NCBI GenBank assembly: GCA_963846495.1
Contig: CAWJWP010000013.1
Coordinates: 186,001-250,000, forward strand
Length of the DNA stretch: 64,000 nt
Source of the DNA: DASYQD01 sp963846495
GTDB taxonomy: Bacteria > Acidobacteriota > Thermoanaerobaculia > Multivoradales > JAIOJS01
Reading direction: 5' to 3'
Shown piece after piece: positions 1 through 10,386 of this stretch. How positions within the stretch are numbered: the stretch's first letter is position 1; every line of letters starts with the position of its first letter. Under the pieces are notes generated by a model. That model ran no database searches. It saw only the letters and a program-made list of their open reading frames with translations, and had not been told where the DNA came from. Made by a program: the position numbers and the translations under genes.

Positions 1-1359
1 CGCCTTCCAGGCCGGGTAGAGCGCGAACAGGAAGCCGAAGACGACCGCCATTGCGGTGGCGACGATGAAGCTCTTCGGCGCCAGCGCCAGCGGGATGCCG
101 ATCGACTTGGTGATGGTCCACGAGAAGAGGATGCCGATGACGAAGCCGGAGACGGCGCCGAACAGGGTCAGCAGCAGCGCCTCGGTCATGAACGACTTGA
201 AGATCTCGCGCCCGGAGGCGCCGAGCGCCATCTTCACGCCCACCTCGCGCACCCGCTCCTTCAGCGAGGCGAGCTGGATGTTGACGTTGACCATGCCGCC
301 GCCGATGAGCGCCAGCACGCCGGAGAGCATGAAGATGACGTTGTAGACCTGCCCCTGCGAGAGCTGCCGCTCCATCCGCTTCTTCACGTCGTCGAGGCGG
401 AAGTCCTCCTGCAGGCGGTGGTTGACCGTCACCAGCGAGTTGAGCTCCTTGGAGAAGCTCGCCATCTGCTTCAGGTCGGGCAGGCGGAAGGTGATGCGGT
501 CGAGGCGGTGGTAGTCGTCGCCCTGCATGCGGTTGGAGATGAGCGCCGCCGGCACCGCCAGGATCTCGTTGCGCCAGGCGAAGATGTTCTGGTCGCCCTC
601 GCGGAAGCGGAACACCTTCTCGTGGAAGACGCCGATGACGGTCACCGGCACGTCGCCGATGCGGATGTGCTTGCCGACGATGTCGCCGGTGGGGAACATC
701 TCGGCCGCAGCGGTCGAGCCGAGGATGGCCACCGCCCCGCCCATCTCCATGTCGCGCGCCGAGAAGCCGCGGCCCTGCTCGACCTCGTAGCCGTTCATCG
801 CCAGGTAGTCGGCGGCGATGCCGCTGATCTGCCGCTCCTCGTCGGCGAACTCCGAGCGCACGCGCGCCCGCGCCTGCTTGATCACGGCGGTGGCATTGAC
901 GCCTTTCGCCGAGGGCAGCGCCTCGCCGCGGGTGGCGTCGTCGAGCCGCAGGCCGAGGTTGGCGGTCTGCAGCGCGCTCGGCGTGCCGTCGGCGATGACG
1001 TCGACCGGCAGCACGTTGAGCTTGTCGATGCCGCCGATGCGGCGGAAGATGCGCTCGGTCTGCTGGCGCTGGCTGTCGGAGATCGAGAAGCCGCCGAGCA
1101 CCGAGGCGACGCCGAGCATCACCCCGAGGGCTTGGAGGAACGAGCGGCCCGGCGACTCCTTGAGCTCGATCCAGGACTCCTGGAGCCGCTCGCGGAAGGA
1201 GCCCTTCGCGACCTTGAGGTTGCGCTTGCGGAGCTTCGCGGCGCGCTTCTCCGCTTTCTTGGCGGCGCGCTTCTCGGCGCGTGAGAGGACGGGCGCCGTC
1301 GCGCCGCCGTCCAGCACGGCCGGCTCGTCCGCCTTCGCCTTCCAGCGTAGGAGCTTCAT
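1..1359 (-). CDS. MacB/FtsX-type ABC transporter permease (3' end cut by window edge)
   Basis: Inner-membrane permease of a MacAB-type efflux or export system. Reading from the ATG at 1357-1359 there are 453 uninterrupted codons. A lysine/arginine-rich cytoplasmic start of about 50 residues is followed by a first membrane segment (LQALGVMLGVASVLGGF), a long extracytoplasmic domain of about 200 residues (MacB_PCD), and an FtsX domain with the typical NVNIQLASLKERVREVGVKM segment and further membrane helices. The frame leaves the window at ALYPAWKA, close to the usual family C-terminus, so only a few residues are missing. The start overlaps the stop of the upstream ATPase gene by ATGA, which indicates translational coupling. 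With the ATPase and the MacA-like adaptor it forms one minus-strand operon. The substrate cannot be read from the sequence. Confidence 0.9.
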   Translation of the reverse strand, partial: MKLLRWKAKADEPAVLDGGATAPVLSRAEKRAAKKAEKRAAKLRKRNLKVAKGSFRERLQESWIELKESPGRSFLQALGVMLGVASVLGGFSISDSQRQQTERIFRRIGGIDKLNVLPVDVIADGTPSALQTANLGLRLDDATRGEALPSAKGVNATAVIKQARARVRSEFADEERQISGIAADYLAMNGYEVEQGRGFSARDMEMGGAVAILGSTAAAEMFPTGDIVGKHIRIGDVPVTVIGVFHEKVFRFREGDQNIFAWRNEILAVPAALISNRMQGDDYHRLDRITFRLPDLKQMASFSKELNSLVTVNHRLQEDFRLDDVKKRMERQLSQGQVYNVIFMLSGVLALIGGGMVNVNIQLASLKERVREVGVKMALGASGREIFKSFMTEALLLTLFGAVSGFVIGILFSWTITKSIGIPLALAPKSFIVATAMAVVFGFLFALYPAWKA

Positions 1360-2048
1360 GCCGCGATCTCCTCGGGCACGTGCACCAGTCCGTCGTGCAG
1401 CTCGACGCGGCGGTTGGCGAGGGCGGCGATCGCGGGATCGTGGGTGACCAGGATGACGGTGTTGCCCTGCGAGTAGAGCTCGCGGAAGAGCGAGAGCACC
1501 TCGCCGCCGGTCTGCGAGTCGAGCGCGCCGGTGGGCTCGTCGGCGAGCAGCAGCGCCGGCCGGTTGGCGAGGGCGCGGGCGATCGCCACGCGCTGGCGCT
1601 GGCCGCCGGAGAGCTGCGCCGGCAGCGCGTTGGCGCGGCCGCCGAGCCCCACCTTGTCGAGCAGCTCGAGGGCGCGCTGGCGGCGCTCCTTGCGGCCGAC
1701 GCCGGCGTAGAGCATGGGCAGCTCGACGTTGCGGGCGATGGTCGCCTTGGGCAGCAGGTTGTACTGCTGGAAGACGAAGCCGACCTTCTCGTTGCGGATG
1801 GCGGCGAGCTCGGCGCCGGTGAGCTTCTCGACCTGCTCGCCGTCGAGCGCGTAGCCGCCGCCGGTCGGGACGTCGAGGCAGCCGAGGATCGCCATCAGCG
1901 TGCTCTTGCCCGAGCCCGACGGTCCGACCAGGGCGACGAACTCGCCGCGCTCGACGTCGAGGTCGATGCCGCGCAGCGCGTGCACCGCGTTGCCGTTCTC
2001 GCCGTAGACCTTGGTGAGGCCGCGGGTTTGGATGATGGGAGTAGCCAT
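1356..2048 (-). CDS. MacB/LolD-type ABC transporter ATP-binding protein
   Basis: Cytoplasmic ATPase of 230 residues that powers the adjacent FtsX permease. It has Walker A GPSGSGKST, a Q-loop (FVFQQYNLLP), the signature LSGGQRQRVAIARAL, Walker B LLLADEPTGALD and an H-loop (VILVTHDP), all typical of the MacB/LolD family. The ATG at 2046-2048 is preferred over in-frame starts up to 2150, because an AGGAAG ribosome-binding site lies about nine bases before it and similarity to the family begins at ATPIIQTRGLTKVYG. The stop overlaps the permease start. A 58-base hairpin separates this gene from the adaptor gene upstream. Confidence 0.95.
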   Translation of the reverse strand: MATPIIQTRGLTKVYGENGNAVHALRGIDLDVERGEFVALVGPSGSGKSTLMAILGCLDVPTGGGYALDGEQVEKLTGAELAAIRNEKVGFVFQQYNLLPKATIARNVELPMLYAGVGRKERRQRALELLDKVGLGGRANALPAQLSGGQRQRVAIARALANRPALLLADEPTGALDSQTGGEVLSLFRELYSQGNTVILVTHDPAIAALANRRVELHDGLVHVPEEIAA

Positions 2049-2090
2049 ATGACGTCGCTTCCTGTCAGCCTCTGCTGGGCAGCGCTCTGG

Positions 2091-2148
2091 GCGTAGGGTG
2101 CGCTCTGCAGCACCGTCCGGCATGGTGCGCAGAGCGCAGCTCCTACGC
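2091..2148. repeat. REP-like long hairpin between adaptor and ATPase genes
   Basis: A long inverted repeat fills the gap between the macA-like stop and the ATPase start. GCGTAGG pairs with CCTACGC on the outside, and TGCGCTCTGC/GCACC pairs with GGTGC/GCAGAGCGCA on the inside with one bulged A, leaving a loop of about nine bases. There is no T-run after it on the minus strand. It is likelier a REP/BIME-type element that tunes mRNA stability within the operon than a simple terminator. Confidence 0.7.
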
Positions 2149-2171
2149 ACGGAGCCGCCGCGGTCAGTCGG

Positions 2172-3387
2172 CTAGTTGTCTTCGTCCTTCTCGACCTTCT
2201 TGCGCGTCACGTCCTCGAGGGCAACCTGGTCGCCGGCCTTGAGACCGGCGCGCACTTCGACGCGCTCGAGGGTGGCGATGCCGGCGTCGACGGGCACGGC
2301 CTCGAAGTAGTCCTTCCAGTTCTCCGACAGCCAGACGAACTTGCTCCGCCCCTCGAGTGCCTCGCGGGCCTTGCCGACGACCTTGTCGTCGAGGTTCGGC
2401 TTGAGGCGGTAGACGACCGTCTTGCCGTCGCGCCGCTGCAGCGCCTCGAGCGGGACCGACAGCGCTTTGGGCCGGCTCTCGCCGAGGATCTCGACGTTGG
2501 CGCTCATGCCGGTGCGGAAGGCGGGGTCGAGCTGGTCGAGCGCGATCTCGACCTCGAACACCTTGATCTTGTCGACGATCTTCGCCGCCGGCGCCACGAA
2601 GCGCACCTTGCCGTCGAAGACCTTCTGCGGGTAGGCGTCGAGGGTCACCTGCACCGGCTGGCCGACGCTCACCTTGGCGATGTCGACCTCGTTGAGGTTG
2701 ACCTTGATGAGCAGCGACTTCAGGTCGGCGACGGTGAACAGCACCGTGCCCTCGTTGAACGAGGAGACGCCGGAGGTGACGCTCTCGCCGAGCTCGACGC
2801 CCTTGGCGATGACGATGCCCGCCATCGGCGTCGAGACGTTGGCCTTCTGGCTGTGCCCGCGCGCCGGAGATCGGGATGCCGTGCTGCTCGACGATGTTGT
2901 AGCGCGCCCTGGCGTTGTTGAGCGCATCGGCGGCGAGATCGCGAACCATCTGCGCGTCGCGCAGCAGGTCGTTGGCGACCAGGCCGGCGGCGAAGAGGGC
3001 CTTCTGGTTGGCGAGAATGCGGTCCGCGTCGCGCAGCCGGAGCTGGGCCTGCGACACCGCCGCGTGGACGTCGGAGAGCGACTGCGCCTGGTTGACGTCG
3101 GGCTCGACCGCGGCGAGCACCATGCCGCGCGCCACCACGTCGCCCTCGCGCACGTCGAGCTCGACGACGCGTCCCGACACCGGCGACTTCACGTCGACCT
3201 TGATCTCGGGCTCGACCACGCCGACTTCGCGCACGCTCACCTGCAGGTCCTCGGTCTGCGTCTTGCCGAGGCGGAAGGGCGACTCCTGCTCCCCCTTGGG
3301 CTTGTCGTCCTTGCTGGCCTTCGCCACCACCAGCCCGCCGCCCAGCACCGCCACCACCGTCCCTACCACCAACCACTTCTTGGCCAT
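2172..3387 (-). CDS. MacA/HlyD-type periplasmic adaptor (frameshift near 2865)
   Basis: Membrane-fusion subunit linking the MacB-type pump to the outer membrane. It has an N-terminal membrane anchor (MAKKWLVVGTVVAVLGGGLVV), a first lipoyl half (VKSPVSGRVVELDVREGDVV), a helical hairpin (about residues 95-165), then a second lipoyl half (STPMAGIVIAKGVELGE), a beta-barrel (QPVQVTLDAYPQKVFDGKV) and a membrane-proximal domain ending EKDEDN. The protein is read in one frame from 3387 to about 2865 and in another from there to the TAG at 2172. Dropping one base in the GCGCGCGGG run restores a normal-length adaptor of about 404 residues. All domains are conserved on both sides, so an assembly error is likelier than true decay. 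It is the first gene of the operon. Confidence 0.88.
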
Positions 3388-3635
3388 GAGAGATCCACCT
3401 CGTTCAACGCAACCGGGTTTGGAGCCAGGCTGCAGGTTGCTTCCGCGCTTCGGTCGTCAGCCCCTTCTACGCAGCGTTTTTCGAAAAGATTCACCCCGTC
3501 CGCAATCTCGTTGACCCCTTTCGCGGGCCGGTGCTACCATCCCCGACCGATCTCGCAGAGCCCGGCCTCCTCAGCACTCCGTAAGTCCCAGCGAGCTTTC
3601 CCGGCCGTTCCGGCCGCCGTCCCAGGAGCACCGTC
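3388..3635. promoter_or_regulatory. Divergent intergenic region, adaptor operon / lat
   Basis: About 250 bases between the divergent adaptor gene (minus) and lysine aminotransferase gene (plus), so promoters for both must lie here. The only site I can point to confidently is the AGGAGC ribosome-binding site before the ATG at 3636. I see no convincing palindrome or sigma-70 pair. Confidence 0.4.
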
Positions 3636-5025
3636 ATGAGCATCGCCGCCGCGACCTCCCTGCGCGTCGCCCCCTCCGAGGTCCACCAGACGCTGCGTCA
3701 GCACATGCTGGCCGACGGCTTCAACGTGGTCCTCGACATGGAGCGCAGCCACGGCTCGTGGCTTTACGACAGCCTGCGGGAGCGCGAGCTGCTGGACTTC
3801 TTCACCAGCTTCTCGAGCTACCCCATGGGGTTCAACCACCCCAAGCTGCTCACTCCCGAAATGCGCGAGCGGCTCCTGCGGGCTGCGGTCGTCAAGCCCT
3901 CGAATGCCGATCTCTACACTCCTTATTTCGCGGAGTTCGTGGCCACGTTCGCACGCACGGTGCCCGCGGCCTACCAGCGGCGTCTCTTCTTCGTCGACGG
4001 CGGCGCGCTGGCGGTGGAAAACGCTCTGAAGGCGGCCTTCGACTGGAAGGTACGCAAGAACCTGGCCGCCGGCCGGGGCGAGGTGGGCTCGCAGGTCATC
4101 CACTTCCGCCAGGCCTTCCACGGGCGCAGCGGCTACACGATGTCGCTCACCAACACCGATCCGCGCAAGACGCAGTACTTCCCCAAGTTCGACTGGCCGC
4201 GCATCCTGAACCCCAAGCTCAGCTTCCCGATCACCGACGAGGTGCTGCGCCGGGTGCAGGAGGAGGAGCGGCAGGCGATCGACGCCATCCACGCCGCCCT
4301 CGCCGAGCGCTCGCCGGACGTGGCGGCGCTCATCGTCGAGACGATCCAGGCCGAGGGCGGCGACAACCACTTCCGGCCCGAGTTCCTGCGCGCGCTGCGC
4401 GAGATCGCCGACGCGCACGAGGTGATGCTGGTGTTCGACGAGGTGCAGACCGGCTTCGCCACCACCGGCCGCTGGTGGGCCTTCGAGCACTACGGCGTCG
4501 AGCCCGACTTCTTCGCCTTCGGCAAGAAGACGCAGCAGTGCGGCATCGCCTCGACGGCGCGCGTCGACGAGGTCGAGGGCTCGGTGTTCCAGATCAGCAG
4601 CCGCATCAACTCGACCTGGGGCGGCAACCTCGTCGACATGGTGCGCTGCCAGCGCTTCGTCGAGATCATCGAGGAGGACGAGCTGCTGGCGAACGCCGAG
4701 ACGGTCGGGCGCCACCTGCTCGCCGGGCTGCGCGGGCTCGAGGGCGTCTTCCCGGGTCAAGGTCACCAACGCCCGCGGGCTGGGGCTCTTCGCCGCCTTC
4801 GACCTGCCGTCGACGGAGCTGCGCAACGCCACCATCAAGTCGATGAACGAGCAGGACCTGATGGCGCTCCCCTGCGGCGAGCGGTCGGTGCGGTTCCGGC
4901 CGCCCCTCGTCGTCTCGCGCGAGGAGGTCGACGAGGCGCTGCGGCGGAGCGAGCGGGCGCTGGGAACGGTGCTGCGCGAGGGGGCGGCGGTGGCCGTTCC
5001 CGCGGCGGCGTTGGGCGCGAAGTAG
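3636..5025 (+). CDS. lat: L-lysine 6-transaminase (frameshift near 4757)
   Basis: PLP-dependent class III aminotransferase that moves the epsilon-amino group of L-lysine to 2-oxoglutarate, giving allysine (2-aminoadipate 6-semialdehyde). Diagnostic stretches are FFTSFSSYPMGFNHPKL, the cofactor aspartate in LVFDEVQTGF, and the PLP lysine in FAFGKKTQQCG, all characteristic of the Lat subfamily rather than ornithine or GABA aminotransferases. The ATG at 3636 follows AGGAGC. Near 4757 the frame changes; removing one G from CCCGGGTC joins GLEGVFP to VKVTNARGLGLFAAFDLP and the C-terminus ending ALGAK (about 462 residues). ALDH7 at 12819, which oxidises the product, supports a lysine degradation role. 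Confidence 0.88.
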
Positions 5026-5086
5026 TTCGCCGCGGCCGCCGTTCCTGCATCTTGCTGTTAGTCCAGCCGTGACAAGCGGTTGACGA

Positions 5087-5110
5087 TTTGCGCACAAAGC
5101 TGTGTGCAAA
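5087..5110. terminator. Hairpin downstream of lat
   Basis: TTTGCGCACA and TGTGTGCAAA form a 10-bp stem with one G-T pair and an AAGC loop, 61 bases after the lat stop. The A/T-rich outer pairs stand out in this GC-rich sequence. There is no T-run, so it may be a factor-dependent terminator or a protein-binding dyad. Confidence 0.45.
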
Positions 5111-5249
5111 GAGTGCGAAGAGCCCATGGCGCCAAGGCCGCGGGCTCGATTCGGGCCGCTTTTCCACAGCCTTCTCCGCAACGCCTGCGGATTCCTGGCG
5201 GCGGGCCGCGAGACGCCCGGGCAATGCGCGGCGCTGACCGCGAGAACGG

Positions 5250-7240
5250 CTAGCGGAGAGCCGTCGCGGCAGCTGGCAGGCAGGGCGACGGGAAGGCATC
5301 GGAGCGGGTGCTGCGCAGCAAGCCGGCGCCGGTGAGGCCGGAGAGATAGCGAGCCGCGTCGGCCCGCACCGGCACCAAGCCAAGGCTCGCCTTCCACGGC
5401 AGCCGGCGGAAGACATTGAGCGAGACGTGGAGCGAGTGGGAGACGTTCCTCTCGTCGTCCACTTCGACCCACACCGGCTCGATGTGGCCTTGGCGGCGGA
5501 GGCTCGCCGCCGCGTTGAGGAGCGCTTCGCGGAAACCCGCATCGACGCCTTCCCATCGCGCTGCCTCTCGCAACACCGCGGCGAGAAGCTCGGGCTGCCC
5601 CTCCCAGAAGATCGCCGCCAGGAGCGGCGGATCCGTGAGCACCGCCCGGGCGCCGAGCCGCGGCGCCCACGGTGCGCCTGGGTGCGCCTCGACGAGCAGG
5701 AACGGAGCAGGGCCGAAGAGAGGATCACCAGCGCATGCGAGGTCGAGGTAGCGGTCGCCGCTGCGACCGGCAATCTCGGCGGCCCAGCCGGCGGAAAGCT
5801 GCAGCGCCGGCACTCCAGGCGCACTGGCGGCAGCCGCGGCCAGCGCATTGGCACGCTCGTGGGCACTCTTGGCCAGCCAGCCGAGCCGTGCCCGATAGAG
5901 CGGCTGGCCGGGATCGACCTGTGCCGCCAGCGTCATCAATCGCTGAGCGCTCGCCGGTGGGGCGCGCCGGGCCAGGTCGTAACAGACGAGAGCGGCGTCG
6001 AGAGGCAGGAGCAGCAGCAGGGCGATGGCGGCGTAGAGCCAGCCCAGCCGGCCTGAAGGTCCCGTCCAGGGCCGACGGTGAGGCGACGGGCTGGTGCCCT
6101 CCTCCGGCTTCGTCGTCGCAAGCGCAGCTCCGGCCACCACCGCCAGCGCCACCCAAGGCGCGGTCGTCCCCAGGGTCGGCCCCGCGAGCAACGCAATGGC
6201 CCCGGCGGCGAGGCCGGCGAGCGCACCACGCCGCAGGTCCGTCTCCCCTTCGTGGCCGTGCTCACGTATCCGCGCGAGCCCGAAAGCGCCGGCGAGCAGC
6301 ACCACCAACCCCAGACCCGGCAGCCCCAGCTCGTAGCCGAGCTGCAACGGCAGGCTGTGTAAGTCGGCAATCGCCTCTCCCGGCGGGTTCGCTCCCGGTC
6401 GCGGCCGCACCCAGGGCGACAAGGTCCACGCCGTCGCGCCCGGTCCCCAACCGAACAGCGGCCGCTCGACGATGCCGCGCAGGCCGCCCAGCCAGTAGCT
6501 CGTGCGCGCCTGCAGCGAGCCGTCCTCGCCGGTCGCCAACCGTCCGAGCCGCGGTCCCAGCACGAGGACACCGGCGATGAGCGGGACGAGCAGCCAGCGC
6601 CGCCGCCCGCGCGGCAGCGCGATGGCGGCGCCCACCACCACCGCCGCGATGGCCGCCACCGATCGCGTGCCCAACAATCCCGCGACGGCAAAGACGAGCG
6701 CGGCCCACGCGATCGAGCCGCAATCGACCACGCTCGTGCAACGCCACCGCGAGCGCGAGCGGCGTCTAGCGTGGCAAGGAAGGTGCCCAGAACGACTGCG
6801 TTGCCGAGCGGTTGCGCCGCGCGCGGGCTCCCCTGCCACACCATGCCGGCGATCGCCGTCGCCCCAGCCATCCCCGCGACGATGGCCACCGCGAGCAACC
6901 CGCGCCGCCGCGCCTCCTCGTCGCGCCAACAGCGCGCCACCGCCGCGGGCAGCGCCAGGAACGCCGGAAGCAGCGACACCGCGAGCCATCCCGCCCTCGC
7001 CACCGGCGATGCGCGCATGGCGAGCAGGAACCAAAGCCAGACGAACGGGAGCAGCACCTTGCCGCGCGCTCCCAACCGCAGCGGGTCCCAGCCGCGCCAG
7101 CCCCACGCCACCGTCGCGAGCAGTGCGACGTGCCCGGCGATGACCGCGCTCGCTGCCGCGCCGTAGTAGAAGGTGCCGCACCAGCCACCGAAGAGAGCCA
7201 GCAGCAACGCCGGCCATAGCGCGGGCAGCACTCTTCGCAC
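5250..7240 (-). CDS. O-antigen ligase / Wzy-like membrane protein (two frame breaks, near 6768 and 6722)
   Basis: Polytopic membrane protein of the O-antigen ligase/polymerase class. About ten hydrophobic helices lie in the first two thirds (LPALLLALFGGWCGTFYYG, then FAVAGLLGTRSVAAIAAVVV), followed by a periplasmic loop with the Wzy_C pattern RTSYWLGGLRGIVERPLFGW and LHSLPLQLGYELGLPGLG. The C-terminal 250 residues are soluble and resemble repeat-type tails seen on such proteins. Start is a GTG at 7238-7240 without a clear ribosome-binding site. Two one-base removals, near 6768 (CTAGACG) and near 6722, are needed to read TPLALAVALHERGRLR between the two long frames. The acceptor is unknown; the GT-C-like genes 8 kb away suggest surface-glycan work. 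Confidence 0.7.
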
Positions 7241-7286
7241 GGGCCCGCATCATACGGGCCTCGACCTGGGCCTACCTGCGACGCGA

Positions 7287-7706
7287 TCAGTCCGCGCGCA
7301 CGGCGTAGAACGACGCCACGACTCCGGCCGGCGCCACCTTGCCGTTGCCCGACGGGTGCGGCACCGTCCGCGTGACCGAGCCGACGATCGCCGGGCGTTG
7401 CTGCTGCGCGGTGCTGTTCGGCCACACCGGCACCAGCCAGCCGATGTAGTCGTAGACCCACTCGGCGCCGCCCACCTTGCCTTTGCCCTGGAAGCGCACC
7501 TGCATCGGCGAGCCGTAGCCGAACGAGCCGTGGAGCGCCAGCGACCAGCTCGGCCCGCCGATCGTGCCACCCAGCGTGTCGAAGGACACCTCTTCGATCT
7601 TGATCGTGCCGCGGCCGAACTCGAGCTGGTCGAAGTCGGTGCCGATCGCGGGATCGTTGAGCAGGCTGCGGTACGTCCAACTGCCGACGAACGGGTTGCT
7701 TGCCAT
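7287..7706 (-). CDS. Conserved small protein, third gene of the tyrosinase-LodA operon
   Basis: Soluble protein of 139 residues starting MASNPFVGSWTYRSLLNDP. I do not recognise a named family. It looks like a single small beta-rich domain (GTIKIEEVSF, WSLALHGSFGYGSPMQVRFQGKG, WVYDYIGWLVPVWPN), reminiscent of lipocalin-like folds that begin with a G-x-W motif. The ATG at 7704-7706 is chosen over an in-frame start at 7742 because of a near-perfect AAGGAGGGG ribosome-binding site, and because it lies one base after the stop of the LodA-like gene. The tight spacing argues for co-translation with the oxidase, for example as a chaperone, inhibitor or substrate-handling subunit. That role is inference from position only. 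Confidence 0.75.
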   Translation of the reverse strand: MASNPFVGSWTYRSLLNDPAIGTDFDQLEFGRGTIKIEEVSFDTLGGTIGGPSWSLALHGSFGYGSPMQVRFQGKGKVGGAEWVYDYIGWLVPVWPNSTAQQQRPAIVGSVTRTVPHPSGNGKVAPAGVVASFYAVRAD

Positions 7707-7707
7707 C

Positions 7708-10372
7708 TCACCCCTCCTTGTCATCGTGACCGTGCTTGCCATGTTTACTGCGCTTGCGATGCTTGCCGTCGTCGCGCTTCGTGCGCTCGACGCTGATGTA
7801 CGGCGGATTCGGCGGCGGCGGCACCGCGGTCGGCTCGTCGCCCCGCGGTGGCAGCCAGGGGTTGCGGCGAACGAAGGGCAGCCGCCACCACTCGGTGACC
7901 ATCTTGAGGTCGCCCGCGTTCGTCTGCGGCACGCCCGGCGACCAGTCTCGCCAAGCGATGTCGGCGTCCTTGCCGGAGCCCGAGAGCAGCTCGAAGGTCT
8001 GCAGCGGCCGGTGCGCCGGCCACCAGAGCGTCTGCCACACGCGCTGCTGCCGCTTCATCAGGCTGTCGTGGTCGCCCTCGGGATCGATCTGGTTCCACTG
8101 CTCGTAGGTGATGTCGATGGGCTGGATCGAGCACTCGTTGAAGTCCGACTGCCAGGGCAGCGCGATGTACTTGGTGACGTCGCCCGGCTGCAGGCCGACG
8201 TCGAAGTTGTTGTCCTGGCTGAGGTCGACGCCGGCGTAGTCGGCGTAGTCGGCGTCGGACACCGAGCCGGTGTTGGCCTGCGCCGCCGTCTGCCCGAACT
8301 CGTAGAAGGCGGGATCGGCCTTGATGCGGTACGGCACGCGATAGACCGACGGGTTGCGGATCACCCAGCCCACCTCGCCGCCGGGACAGAAGGCGCCGCC
8401 GAGCAGGTTGGCGAGCACGCCGCGGTCGAGGTCGCGGCCGGTGCGGTTCACCCAGCCGGCGTAGGGGTGCCAGCGGATCGGGTTCGCCCCACCCTTCGAG
8501 CTCCTCGTTGTAGAAGAAGCCGAGCGACCACTGGCGCAGCAGGAAGTACTGGTAGTCGGTCAAGCGCAGGAACTTCGACGGCACCTTGTTGGAGATCGGG
8601 TTGTCGCCGGCGAGCAGCGGCATCAGCGGCAGGTTGTGGACGCGGCTGCTCGGCTTGTCGCCGAGGAAGAAGTCGTTCTCCTCGCCGTGCTGCCGCAGCA
8701 AGGAGAAGAGGTAGTGGCGCATGTGCGCGTACGGGTCTTCCGTGCTCGCCTCGATCAGCCGCGCGCGGCACCCCTGCAACAGCTGGCCGGTGAGGTAGCG
8801 CCGCAGGTGGTCGTGGGTGACCTCGCGCAGCCGGCGCGCGTTCTCCGCCGACAGTCCCGCCGAGGCGTCGTCGAGCGCCTTCTTCACCTCCTCGTCGAGC
8901 TTCGACCTCGCCTGCGCCGCCTCCGGCGTCTGCGCGCCGTCGCGCCAGCGCGCGAGGTAGGCCGCGTAGTCGTTGCCGGGGCTGTCGCCGAACACCGCCT
9001 GCGTGTAGGCGCGGAGCGCACTGCCGAGCGCGCCCGCCAACCGCTCCGACAGCGGCACCGCCTTGGCGGCCACCGCGGCCCTGGCGAAGCGCACGTTCTT
9101 CGCCGGCTTCTCGAGCACGGCGAGCGCCGGAGCGATCGCCTCGACCAGCAGCTCGCCGGAGTGGTTGCGCCGCATGCAGGCGGTGACGCCGCGGGCGACG
9201 GCGTCCCAGTCGACCTTCGGCGGCACGCCGAGCTTGAAGGGATCGAAGGTGCCGCGGGTCGACTGGTTGTGCGGATAGTTGGAGAGGCCGAGCACGTCGC
9301 AGAGGTAGTTGTACTGGTCGGGGCGGAAGAGGATCGTCCAGATGTCGCGGTAGAACCACGGCCGGTGCTCGGGGTTCCACTCCAGGCGGCCGGCGCGCCA
9401 GAGGATCAGCGCCTCCTCGTCCATCGGCGGGATGTGCTGCGGACTAGCGAAAGTGCCGGAAGTGCCGTAGAGGTCGGTGCGCTCGGCGAACTCGCGCACC
9501 GCCATGTCCTGCACCACGTCGTCGAGGGTGACGACGTCGAGGATCTCCGGCACGTAGGCCGGGTAGCCGACGATCGTCCACGCCGGGTACTCGACGTCGA
9601 CGTAGCGCAGGCGGTCGACCAGCGGCGACTTCATCACCAGCCGCGCCATCACCGGGCCGTCCGCGGTGTCGTCGAACCAGCCGTCGTTGTTGGCGTACTC
9701 GTCGATGCGCGGCTGGCCGAACTCGTCGAAGCGGTAGGAGCCCGAGGCGCCGAAGCCGCCGAGCACGAGGAGCCGCCCTTCCTTGTCGAAGAGGATGTCG
9801 CCCAGCGAGTCGATGGGCTCCGGCTGCAGCGGCGGCGGGAAGGTCGTCGCGTAGGCGCCGCCGCCGTCGCGGTCGAAGCTGGCTCGCGTGTTGTCGATGT
9901 CGACGGTGCGCGGGCCGGGGTCGATGATCAGCCGCTGCCGCGCCTCGTCGCCGGTGATCGCGGCGTTGCGGCGCGGGTGGTCGCCGGCGTAGCCGTGCTC
10001 GCCCTCGAGCTGCTTGAACTCGTACCAGACCGCCTTCTTGTTGGCGAGGTAGACGCGCCACTGGATGTTGACCAGCTCGCCGGCGTTGCCGCCGCCCTCG
10101 ACCTGGTCGTGCAGCTGGAGCGGCCGCCCGTCGGGGCTCTGCTCGTCGTAGACCCACACCTGGAAGCGCGCCGCCTGGCGCTTGATGCGGCCCTTCTCGT
10201 CCTTGAAGGTCTCGATCCGCTTCTCCTTGCCGTCGACGAGCACCGGGTTGCCGTCGCCGTCGCACTCGATGGGCAGCGCCGCCGGCTCCTCGGGCGAGAT
10301 GCAGAAATCATCGGGGCTGTTGCCCAGCCGCGCGATGCCGATGCCGGGATGGATGCGGTAGATGGGCGGCAT
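7708..10372 (-). CDS. LodA-like quinoprotein (CTQ) amino acid oxidase (frameshift near 8480)
   Basis: Member of the LodA/GoxA family, whose known members are lysine epsilon-oxidase and glycine oxidase, copper-free enzymes that release H2O2. The family opening is clear (YRIHPGIGIARLGNSPDDF), as are WTIVGYPAYVPEILDVVTLDD and FYRDIWTILFRPDQYNYLCD. The cysteine of FCPGGE (about residue 661) and the tryptophan of LPWQSDF (about residue 740) are the best candidates for the cysteine tryptophylquinone cofactor. The frame breaks near 8480; dropping one base in GGGTGGGGCG restores NPIRWHPYAGWVNRTGRDLD and gives about 887 residues, longer than the roughly 725 of Marinomonas LodA. The C-terminus is lysine/histidine-rich. 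Start is the ATG at 10372 (MPPIYRIHPG). No LodB-type flavoprotein, normally needed to build CTQ, is present in this window. Substrate is unproven. Confidence 0.85.
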
Positions 10373-10386
10373 GCGAATCCCCTCGC

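Noticed and set aside
5102..5335. 77-codon plus-strand frame between lat and the ligase-like gene
   Set aside because: No ribosome-binding site, low-complexity arginine/alanine composition, and its second half overlaps the conserved ligase-like C-terminus.
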